14,823 nucleotides of DNA. Origin: an uncultured Clostridia bacterium. Its GTDB lineage: Bacteria; Bacillota; Clostridia; TANB77; CAG-508. The translations under genes and the position numbers were made by a program. The DNA is taken from contig CAKPGD010000030.1 in assembly GCA_934154515.1 (NCBI GenBank), positions 1-14,823 of the forward strand, given 5' to 3'. Positions 8,146 through 13,444 of this stretch are shown here, one piece after another; the stretch's first letter is position 1, and each line of letters starts with the position of its first letter. Under the pieces are notes generated by a model. That model was not told the DNA's origin. It made no database searches and worked only from the letters and a program-made list of their open reading frames with translations.

Positions 8146-9243
8146 TTATTCTCTATCAAATATTGCCTTTGCAAAGCCTTTATCTATCATTGTACTAAAT
8201 ATGTGTTTTAATATAATTAAAACAATTGGTCCTATAAGCATTCCTAAAATTCCAATAATTTTAAATCCTGTATACATTGCAATTAAGGTAAATATAGGGT
8301 GTATTCCTATCTGTCCAGAAACTATTCGTGGTTCTATAAACTGTCTTACCATACTCATAATGATTAGCAATACAATTATAGCAATTCCTAATGTTAAGTC
8401 TCCATTAAATGCTACTATAATTGCCCATGGTATCATAACAGAAGAAGAACCAAATATAGGAAGTGCATCTACAAACCCTATCGCCAAAGCTGCTATTAAT
8501 GGATATGGTACATTTAAGCCTACCATTTTAAATATATATAGCCCTACTAGAGATATAACAAAAGAAACTAGTACTAATATAACTTCTGCTTTTAATAGTC
8601 CTCCTAATGATTTGCTAAGATCTTTTATAAATCTATAAATCTTTTTCACCCAAATAGTTGGAAAATGATGTTCTAATTGATCTACCATATATATTTTGTC
8701 TGTACAAATAAAGAATAAAGCAAGTATGGTTATTACTACATATATTACAATTGTAGGAATTGAAGTAATAATTTCTAATAATTTTGTCAATACTCCTTTC
8801 GCCCATTGTGTTACTGATCCTAACAATTCAATTGCTGAATTTTGAAGAGTATGAATTATATCTTCAGACAAATGTAATTTACTTAAATCAATTTGAGACA
8901 TTATTTCTCTAAATCTTGTAGATATTATTTCAAAATATCCATTTAATCCATTTAATAGATTATATGATTCTGAAATTAATGAAGCTATTCCCCAAACTAA
9001 TAATCCTATAATAATAGAAAGTGAAATTACAAATACAATAATTGCACTTGTTTTTCTTTTTAGTTTAAATTTTCTCATTAAAAAACGTATTATTGGCTCT
9101 AGTATAAGAGATAATATAAACGCTATTAAAAATGGCATATAAAATACAGCAAATTTAAAAGCTACATATATGCCAACTATTGTAAGTATAAATATTAATA
9201 TTTTTTTAAAAACTTTTGACCAGTAATTCATATCAATGACCAT
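8146..9243 (-). CDS. AI-2E family / YtvI-like membrane protein
   Basis: About 365 residues with 7-8 hydrophobic helices. The N-terminal pair (FKKILIFILTIVGIYVAFK, PFLIAFILSLILEPIIRFL) contains the family-typical LEPII segment. An amphipathic region follows (residues about 95-180). The C-terminal helices include VPYPLIAALAIGFVDALPIFGS, RQFIEPRIVSGQIGIHPIF and LGMLIGPIVLIILK. The E-P-R/x-V-x-x-x-I-G-x-H-P motif is diagnostic of this family. In Clostridia its closest named member is the sporulation protein YtvI; others are Na+/H+ antiporters or AI-2 exporters, so the substrate is uncertain. The frame is open to 9294, but I start at ATG 9241-9243 because AGGAG (9254-9258) sits 10 nt upstream of it. 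The upstream 17 codons lack a ribosome binding site. Confidence 0.88.
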   Translation of the reverse strand: MVIDMNYWSKVFKKILIFILTIVGIYVAFKFAVFYMPFLIAFILSLILEPIIRFLMRKFKLKRKTSAIIVFVISLSIIIGLLVWGIASLISESYNLLNGLNGYFEIISTRFREIMSQIDLSKLHLSEDIIHTLQNSAIELLGSVTQWAKGVLTKLLEIITSIPTIVIYVVITILALFFICTDKIYMVDQLEHHFPTIWVKKIYRFIKDLSKSLGGLLKAEVILVLVSFVISLVGLYIFKMVGLNVPYPLIAALAIGFVDALPIFGSSSVMIPWAIIVAFNGDLTLGIAIIVLLIIMSMVRQFIEPRIVSGQIGIHPIFTLIAMYTGFKIIGILGMLIGPIVLIILKHIFSTMIDKGFAKAIFDRE

Positions 9244-9303
9244 ATATACATTTCTCCTATCATTATATATTACCATTGTATGTAGTTTGTCCAAATTTAT
9301 ACT

Positions 9304-9397
9304 AAAAATGAATTACAAAAATAAATTGTTAGAACTTATATTTTTAGTATATATAAATTCTAACAATCTTATTTTTTCTTTATTATTATTCATTTTT
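9304..9397. repeat. Long imperfect inverted repeat between the CBS and AI-2E genes
   Basis: Nested arms: AAAAATGAAT (9304-9313) with ATTCATTTTT (9388-9397); an AAATAA/TTATTT block; ATTGTTAGAA (9325-9334) with TTCTAACAAT (9358-9367); inner TTATAT with ATATAA. The apex is AT-rich. A transcript in either direction could fold into a hairpin of more than 30 bp with small interruptions. It lies just downstream of the CBS gene, so it may end that transcript, but its size suggests a miniature inverted-repeat element. No target-site duplication is obvious. No gene is seen in 9244-9491. Confidence 0.7.
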
Positions 9398-9491
9398 GGC
9401 CTTATTATAAATTATAAGCTTCCTTGCTTTTGTTTAATATTTTTATTATTTATACTACTTTTTTATAATTATCTCTTGCTTATTTCTAGTT

Positions 9492-9932
9492 TTACTCGGC
9501 ATTTTTAATGTTGCATCCACATATATTTTCAAGAGTGTTACAAACACTTTGAGTACTTACATTATTATTTTTTGCTAAATCTCCTAATGTAATAATACCT
9601 ATTATTTTATTGTTATCATCTACAACTGGAAGTCTTCTTATTTGTTGTTCACTCATTAATTTTTCAGCTTCGTTTACATCTGCATTTGAGTTACAACAAC
9701 AAACTTTACAAGTCATAATATCACTTATAGGTGTGCTTTTTGCATCTTTATCACAAGCTATACTTCTTAATATAAGGTCTCTATCTGTTACTAATCCTAC
9801 AACATTATTTCCTTCATCACATACTGGAACACATCCGATGTGGTTATCACACATTAATTTTGCACAGTCTTTTATTGTGTTTGTTGGGGTTACACAACAT
9901 ACGTCACTACACATACAATCTTTTACTTTCAT
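9492..9932 (-). CDS. Cysteine-rich tandem CBS-domain protein (146 aa)
   Basis: Two CBS domains (about residues 7-60 and 73-125) make one Bateman module, which normally binds adenine nucleotides. Family marks are PTNTIKDCAKLM, GCVPVCDEGNNVVGLVTDRD (residues about 33-52) and RRLPVVDDNNKIIGIITLGD. The oddity is about 16 cysteines in 146 residues: CMC at 6-8, CC at 12-13, single ones at 23, 28, 34, 38 and 60, C-x-x-CCC at 75-80, and C131, C138, C140. Several occupy positions that are Ile, Thr, Ala or Val in ordinary CBS proteins, for example the usual D-I-M-T start of each domain. No enzyme domain is attached. The ribosome binding site at 9941-9950 (AAAGGTAGG) fixes the start. Redox or metal sensing is inference. 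Confidence 0.88.
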   Translation of the reverse strand: MKVKDCMCSDVCCVTPTNTIKDCAKLMCDNHIGCVPVCDEGNNVVGLVTDRDLILRSIACDKDAKSTPISDIMTCKVCCCNSNADVNEAEKLMSEQQIRRLPVVDDNNKIIGIITLGDLAKNNNVSTQSVCNTLENICGCNIKNAE

Positions 9933-9954
9933 ATAATATACCTACCTTTCTTAA

Positions 9955-9981
9955 ATTGTTAAATAAAAATAGTTTAACAAT
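9955..9981. repeat. Inverted repeat upstream of the CBS gene
   Basis: ATTGTTAAA and TTTAACAAT are separated by 9 nt, just upstream of the CBS ribosome binding site on its coding strand. It could be an operator or a small 5'-leader hairpin. The ATTGTTA core is shared with the larger repeat downstream of the same gene (9325-9367). Confidence 0.55.
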
Positions 9982-10058
9982 ATTATTTTATCCTTTTTGT
10001 TTTTTTATATGTAAGTAATTGATTTCAGTAATGGTTTATTATTCTAATTTTGTAAAAA

Positions 10059-10583
10059 TTATCCTTTTAAAGCAATTATATCTTCGTCTTTTTTTATATT
10101 TTCTCCTAAGAATATATAACAGCTTTTGTTTTGTTTCATAGCTTCTGTGGCTACTTCTTTATCTTCTCTTAACCTTCTGCTAGCATATTTTATTATTATT
10201 CCTTTATTTTTGACTGCTTCTAATACAACTTCCTTATCGTCTCTCATACTTGGGTGTGAATAATACAAAATTTGCCCATTTATTTTTATTCCAGACATTA
10301 AAAGTTCTTTATCTAATAATAAGTTTTCTTTAACATAGCAATATGTCCATCCAAGTTTGCTAACAGATTCATATGCTATTTCTCTGTCTCCTTTTAATTT
10401 GTCACTTGCAAATTCAAATGCTTCAGCATTATTTTTTACAGCTTCTAAAACAATTTCTCTATCATTTCTTAATTCGTCACATGCAAATTCTAGCAATTTT
10501 CCGTTTTCTTTTACTGTTTTTAATACATAATCTCTATCTTGTGAATTTTTTCTCATATTTATTACTTCTATTGGTTCTGGCAT
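10059..10583 (-). CDS. DUF4116 repeat protein (174 aa)
   Basis: The protein is almost wholly built of about six helical units of 24-26 residues, with the pattern L-R/K-x-D-R/K-E-x-V-L-E-A-V-K-x-N-G. Clear units begin at residues 14, 39, 63, 88, 112 and 138, for example LRNDREIVLEAVKNN and MRDDKEVVLEAVKNKG. This is the DUF4116 repeat, an alpha-solenoid-like element found in many bacteria and often expanded; its role is unknown, with protein binding the usual guess. No signal peptide or membrane segment is visible. GGAGGA lies 5 nt before ATG 10581-10583, giving a confident start. It sits upstream of the CBS gene on the same strand, 126 nt away, and diverges from the tRNA-like transcript. Repeat sequences differ enough from one another that this is not a recent expansion. 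Confidence 0.87.
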   Translation of the reverse strand: MPEPIEVINMRKNSQDRDYVLKTVKENGKLLEFACDELRNDREIVLEAVKNNAEAFEFASDKLKGDREIAYESVSKLGWTYCYVKENLLLDKELLMSGIKINGQILYYSHPSMRDDKEVVLEAVKNKGIIIKYASRRLREDKEVATEAMKQNKSCYIFLGENIKKDEDIIALKG

Positions 10584-10748
10584 TTTATTCCTCCAAATTT
10601 ATATTTTTATTTTATATTATAATATGTCTTTTTTCATTTTTTATCAAGAAAATTTTAAGAAATTCGCTGATTTTTTTATTTTTTTGAAAATTTTTAGCTT
10701 TTTTTGTAAAATTTTTATAATTTTTTTAATTAATTTCAAGTATTTCTA

Positions 10749-10777
10749 TTGACAATTAACATAAATTGATGTATGCT
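10749..10777 (+). promoter_or_regulatory. Strong sigma-A promoter of the tRNA-like transcript
   Basis: A perfect -35 TTGACA (10749-10754), a 17-nt spacer and -10 TATGCT (10772-10777) put the transcription start near 10784, about 12 nt before the first tRNA-like element. Upstream (about 10660-10748) are dense T/A tracts resembling an UP element. This arrangement is usual for stable-RNA promoters. The 10584-10748 stretch otherwise holds no gene. Confidence 0.8.
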
Positions 10778-10795
10778 TATGTCAATTGATTTTTA

Positions 10796-10902
10796 GGTGC
10801 AGTAGCTCAGTTGGCAGAGCATACTTAATTTCCTCATTATGTTTCACGACATTTGCAACGAATTTATTAAGTATGTCCGAGGTTCGATTCCTCACTGCAT
10901 CA
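10796..10902 (+). ncRNA. tRNA-like element 1, with an expanded anticodon-position arm
   Basis: Acceptor GGTGCAG (10796-10802) pairs with CTGCATC (10895-10901, one G-U), followed by discriminator A. The D-arm is canonical: TA linker, GCTC / GAGC stem (10805-10808, 10817-10820) and AGTTGGCA loop with the GG pair. The T-arm is GAGG-TTCGATT-CCTC (10879-10893) with a C-A mismatch at its base. In place of a 5-bp, 7-nt anticodon arm there is a perfect 8-10-bp stem (TACTTAAT 10822-10829 with ATTAAGTA 10866-10873, extendable by two pairs) closed by a 36-nt loop. The total is 107 nt. CCA is not encoded. It could be processed and end-matured like a tRNA but has no identifiable anticodon. A decayed or intron-bearing tRNA is the alternative; the intact long stem and the promoter argue for a functional RNA. 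Confidence 0.72.
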
Positions 10903-10904
10903 TT

Positions 10905-10922
10905 AAACGTAAATTTACGTTT
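10905..10922. repeat. 18-nt perfect palindrome after tRNA-like element 1
   Basis: AAACGTAAATTTACGTTT is fully self-complementary and is followed by two more T residues. As RNA it could form a 7-bp hairpin with an AATT loop and a short U-run, so it may act as a partial terminator or processing signal between elements 1 and 2. It is also a perfect dyad for a dimeric DNA-binding protein. Confidence 0.6.
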
Positions 10923-10925
10923 TTA

Positions 10926-11003
10926 TGGAGGTAACTGGTTTTATGTAAAATTTCAAAGTGATAGTTTTGATTTTTACAATGGGGTTCGAACCCTCAACCT
11001 CCA
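10926..11003 (+). ncRNA. tRNA-like element 2, lacking a D-stem
   Basis: Acceptor TGGAGGT (10926-10932) pairs perfectly with ACCTCCA (10997-11003). The T-arm is TGGGG-TTCGAAC-CCTCA (10980-10996) with a 7-nt TTCGA loop. Between them an 11-nt unpaired segment replaces the D-arm, then one long arm (10944-10978): TGTAAAA/TTTTACA plus TCAAA/TTTGA, separated by a small internal loop and closed by an 8-nt loop GTGATAGT. The acceptor-plus-T-arm minihelix is therefore preserved while the decoding half is remodelled. Absence of a D-stem is seen in tmRNA and in some organellar tRNAs, but there is no tmRNA-sized insert here. The acceptor 5' strand resembles that of element 3 (both contain GAGGTAA), suggesting relatedness. 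Confidence 0.6.
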
Positions 11004-11005
11004 CT

Positions 11006-11089
11006 GCTGAGATGTTTCATTTGCTTCTCTTGATAATCTTCCTAAATAAATCTCGTTTTTTAAAACAAGTGAACATCTCAGCTCCCCCC
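11006..11089 (+). ncRNA. 17-bp hairpin and C6 run between tRNA-like elements 2 and 3
   Basis: GCTGAGATGTT (11006-11016) pairs perfectly with AACATCTCAGC (11072-11082). After a single bulged T, CATTTG (11018-11023) pairs with CAAGTG (11066-11071, one G-U). The loop is 42 nt and AT-rich. The stem is followed by TCCCCCCTCC, a C-rich stretch very unusual for this genome. Its CCTCC (11088-11092) is complementary to GGAGG in element 2 (10927-10931) and in element 3 (11164-11168), so it could compete with their helices. No coding potential is seen. Confidence 0.65.
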
Positions 11090-11111
11090 TCCAAAGAAGA
11101 GGAAATATTTT

Positions 11112-11188
11112 GAGGTAATAGCTTAGCGGTTACTTAAAGCAACAGGACCACAATCTTGTACTCGGAGGTTCGAATCCTCCTTACCTCA
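11112..11188 (+). ncRNA. tRNA-like element 3, near-canonical but with an aberrant anticodon loop
   Basis: Acceptor GAGGTAA (11112-11118) pairs perfectly with TTACCTC (11181-11187), followed by discriminator A. The D-arm is GCTT/AAGC (11121-11124, 11137-11140) with a 12-nt loop containing AGCGGTTA. The T-arm GGAGG-TTCGAAT-CCTCC (11164-11180) is perfect. The anticodon-position stem ACAGG/CTTGT (11142-11146, 11155-11159, one G-U) closes an 8-nt loop ACCACAAT. The alternative extra A-U pair gives 6 nt. Neither register has a 7-nt loop or a U33, so no standard anticodon can be assigned. The variable region is ACTC. A tRNA finder would probably report it as a tRNA of undetermined type or a pseudogene. 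Total 77 nt; CCA not encoded. Confidence 0.72.
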
Positions 11189-11233
11189 TTAGAAATTTTT
11201 AATCTCTAAAACAAACTTCTTCATTGTGTTTTT

Positions 11234-11283
11234 AAGGAAAAAGTATCAAGTTAATTCTTGGTACTTTTTTCTTAAATTTTTTT
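11234..11283 (+). terminator. Intrinsic terminator of the tRNA-like transcript
   Basis: A 17-bp stem (11234-11250 with 11257-11273, including two G-U pairs) and a 6-nt loop TTAATT are followed by AAA and an eight-residue T-run. The A-rich 5' arm also supplies U residues on the other strand, so it may act for the convergent gene ending at 11288 too. Confidence 0.85.
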
Positions 11284-11287
11284 ATAT

Positions 11288-11968
11288 TTATCTTATATAT
11301 TCATCATAATCTCTTGGCATAGGTGGTCTACCTCCTGGTCCTCCTGGGAACGGTGGCCTTCCTGGACCTGGGAATGGTGGTCTTGGTGGTCTTACTGGTG
11401 GGAAGAATACTCCACCTCCACCTAATATTCTATTAAGTATCAATATTTGTATTAAATCTCTTAAGAATGGATTGTTTTGTCTTTGTTGTCTGTTCTGTAT
11501 CTCTCCTTTACTAGCATTCATTGGTTCACTTGAGTTAACTCTACTATTTGTTTGTATATTGTTCGTTGTAGTATTACTATTTATTCCGCTTCTACTTGCA
11601 ACATTTACATTATTACTGTTCATTTGTTTGACATTATTAACAATTTCTTTTTCAGAAATTCTATTATCAATATTTATCTTAACAGAAAATTCTTTGCCAA
11701 CATCAATTCTTCTAAAAACCTCATCAGTCATATTTTCAAGTAAATCTCTAGTAAGTGGCATATTACATTTATCACATACTTCACAAACAACTGGATTTAC
11801 TCTTTTATATATTTCTGGGTACATCTCCTCTATTTCTTTATTACTTCTATTTTGTGTATAATTATAGCTTGCCTCTTCATTTGCATTATTCATTACATAA
11901 GTATTTCTATTTTCAATTGGATATCCTAATACGCTTCTCATATAATCTTCATAATTTTGATAGTACAT
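11288..11968 (-). CDS. Unrecognised protein with a CxxCxxC cluster and Pro/Gly-rich tail (226 aa)
   Basis: Not assigned to a named family. Residues 1-45 are Tyr/Asn-rich (MYYQNYEDYMRSVLGYP). Residues 46-90 form a conserved-looking core, MYPEIYKRVNPVVCEVCDKC, then PLTRDLLENMTDEVFRRI, with C62, C65 and C68 spaced like a metal site. Residues 110-165 are Asn/Ser-rich and probably disordered. A short hydrophobic helix (LRDLIQILILNRILGGGG, about 169-186) precedes a collagen-like Pro/Gly/Arg tail to residue 220. Composition and layout recall clostridial spore-surface proteins, but this is inference. I start at ATG 11966-11968 because AAGGAGG (11977-11983) lies just upstream. The 11 extra upstream codons lack a ribosome binding site and overlap the hairpin. 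It follows murD by 48 nt. Confidence 0.75.
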   Translation of the reverse strand: MYYQNYEDYMRSVLGYPIENRNTYVMNNANEEASYNYTQNRSNKEIEEMYPEIYKRVNPVVCEVCDKCNMPLTRDLLENMTDEVFRRIDVGKEFSVKINIDNRISEKEIVNNVKQMNSNNVNVASRSGINSNTTTNNIQTNSRVNSSEPMNASKGEIQNRQQRQNNPFLRDLIQILILNRILGGGGVFFPPVRPPRPPFPGPGRPPFPGGPGGRPPMPRDYDEYIR

Positions 11969-11974
11969 AAAAAT

Positions 11975-12010
11975 AACCTCCTTATGAGTTATATTATTCA
12001 TAAGAAGGTT
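11975..12010 (-). promoter_or_regulatory. Hairpin that sequesters the ribosome binding site after murD
   Basis: On the minus strand AACCTTCTTATGA (12010-11998) pairs with TCATAAGGAGGTT (11987-11975) across a 10-nt loop. This is 13 pairs with one G-U. The whole Shine-Dalgarno AAGGAGG lies in the 3' arm. The arm is followed by ATTTTTATG, so the hairpin might also act as an attenuator. Ribosomes finishing murD (stop 12017-12019) would reach the base of the stem and could open it, coupling translation. Confidence 0.65.
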
Positions 12011-12016
12011 TTAATG

Positions 12017-13417
12017 TTACAAAGCATTTACAAATTCTTTAAATTTGTTTCCTCTTTCTGCAAAATTCTTAAATGCATCAAAACTTGCACTCGCAGGTGA
12101 AAGTAATGCAATATCCCCTGCTTTTGCTTTTTTGTTTGCTAATTTTACCGCTTCTTGCAAATTTTCAGCATAGCATATTTCTACATTATCTCCATTTGGA
12201 GCTTTTCTAGTTGCTTCTTCTATTTTTGTAGCGGTAGGACCTGTTAAAATTAAAGTTCTAACTTTCTTTGCTATTGTCTCCCCTACTTCTTTATAATCTA
12301 GTCCTTTATCTGATCCTCCGGCTAAAAGAACTATGTCTTCTTCAAAAGCATTTAGTCCTGCCATTGTACTTGCTGGACTTGTTCCTATTGAATCGTTATA
12401 CCATTTTACTCCATTTAATTCTCTTACAAATTCTAATCTATGTTCTACACCTATAAAGTCTTTTATGGTCTTAACTGCACTATCTACATCAACTAAAGAA
12501 CTTGTTGCTGCAAGTGCTGCACATATATTTTCGTAATTATGAATTCCACGAAGTTTAATATCTTCTTTTTTTATTAAGTGTCTTCTTACTCCATCTTCAC
12601 AGTACTTAATAGTAGAATCTGTATTATCATAAATGAATCCATCTTCTATCTTTTCTTTACTACTAAAGAATATAACTTTTCCATTAGCCTCTTTTGAAAA
12701 TTCACGAGTGAATTCGTTATCATAGTTTAATACCACAATTCCATTTTCATTTTGGTGCTTAAATATATTTTTTTTCTCATTTCTATATTCTTCATAAGAA
12801 CTATGTACATTTAAATGGTCTGGGAATATATTTGTTACAACAGAAATATCAGGGCTTATATCCATGTTTGTTAATTGAAAACTACTTAATTCTAATATAA
12901 CTACATCTTCTGGTCTCATATCTTTTACCATAGTGAATATTGGCTTTCCTATATTTCCACCTAAGAAGCATTTATAACCTGCATTTTTTATTATTTCATA
13001 AATTATTGAAGTGGTTGTTGTTTTTCCTTCTGTTCCTGTTACGCCTATTACTTTGCTAGGAGTAAGTTTAAGAACCATTTCTATTTCAGATGTAATTATT
13101 GCTCCTCTATCTGCTTCTTCCTTTAGTTCTTTTCTATATGGCATAACACTAGGAGAACGAAATATAATATCAAAACCAACTAAATTTTGTAAATTATTTT
13201 CTCCTCCATAATAATTTATCTTGTATTCATCTATTTTTTCTATTATCTTGCTATCTAATTCTTCTTTATTCTTGTTATCAAATATTGTAATCTTGCTATT
13301 TAAATTATTAAAATAGTCTAATAATGGTAAGTTACTTACACCAAGTCCAATTATTGCAACTTTTTTACCTTTTAAATAATTATTAAATTCTTCTAGTTTT
13401 TCGTTTTTATATTCCAT
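12017..13417 (-). CDS. murD: UDP-N-acetylmuramoyl-L-alanine--D-glutamate ligase MurD (466 aa)
   Basis: MurD adds D-glutamate to UDP-MurNAc-L-Ala in the cytoplasmic stage of peptidoglycan synthesis, using ATP. The N-terminal Rossmann-like UDP-binding domain (VAIIGLGVSNLPLLDYF, 20-36) is followed by FRSPSVMPY (86-94). Next come the P-loop GVTGTEGKTTTT (125-136), ELSSFQL (176-182), NIFPDHLNVH (196-205), HNYENICAALAA and the C-terminal ligase domain (EHRLEFVRELNGVKWYNDS, LLAGGSDKG, LLSPASASFD, FKNFAERGN). These place it as MurD rather than MurC/E/F. The P-loop carries Glu where Asn is usual; other clostridial MurD sequences vary there too. An AAAGGAAA ribosome binding site precedes the ATG. It lies 27 nt after the cytidylate-kinase-like gene, as one operon. 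It is not in a dcw cluster with other mur genes here. Confidence 0.96.
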   Translation of the reverse strand: MEYKNEKLEEFNNYLKGKKVAIIGLGVSNLPLLDYFNNLNSKITIFDNKNKEELDSKIIEKIDEYKINYYGGENNLQNLVGFDIIFRSPSVMPYRKELKEEADRGAIITSEIEMVLKLTPSKVIGVTGTEGKTTTTSIIYEIIKNAGYKCFLGGNIGKPIFTMVKDMRPEDVVILELSSFQLTNMDISPDISVVTNIFPDHLNVHSSYEEYRNEKKNIFKHQNENGIVVLNYDNEFTREFSKEANGKVIFFSSKEKIEDGFIYDNTDSTIKYCEDGVRRHLIKKEDIKLRGIHNYENICAALAATSSLVDVDSAVKTIKDFIGVEHRLEFVRELNGVKWYNDSIGTSPASTMAGLNAFEEDIVLLAGGSDKGLDYKEVGETIAKKVRTLILTGPTATKIEEATRKAPNGDNVEICYAENLQEAVKLANKKAKAGDIALLSPASASFDAFKNFAERGNKFKEFVNAL

Positions 13418-13444
13418 TTTTGTTTTCCTTTCGCATTATTTATT

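Noticed and set aside
9244..9294. N-terminal extension of the AI-2E-family protein
   Set aside because: The 17 extra codons have no ribosome binding site, while AGGAG at 9254-9258 points to the start at 9243.
10796..10902. A bacterial tRNA interrupted by a self-splicing intron
   Set aside because: The extra sequence is about 30 nt, far too short for a group I or II intron, and no catalytic core is present.
10786..11010. A 74-codon plus-strand frame across tRNA-like elements 1 and 2
   Set aside because: It has no ribosome binding site, begins within the promoter-to-RNA leader, and its codons are dictated by the tRNA-like helices.
10796..11188. tmRNA, a T-box leader or ROOL/GOLLD-type RNA
   Set aside because: There is no tag reading frame of tmRNA size between paired acceptor ends, no T-box core (AGGGTGGNACCGCG), no downstream gene on the plus strand to regulate, and the locus is much shorter than ornate large RNAs.
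11112..11188. A minus-strand tRNA-His, because the complement of the loop reads like a GTG anticodon arm
   Set aside because: Read on the minus strand, the TTCGA arm falls at the D-arm position and the arm before the acceptor lacks a T-loop motif, so only the plus-strand reading gives a tRNA body.
11969..12001. N-terminal extension of the Pro/Gly-rich protein
   Set aside because: These 11 codons cover the hairpin and the AAGGAGG that serves the start at 11968.
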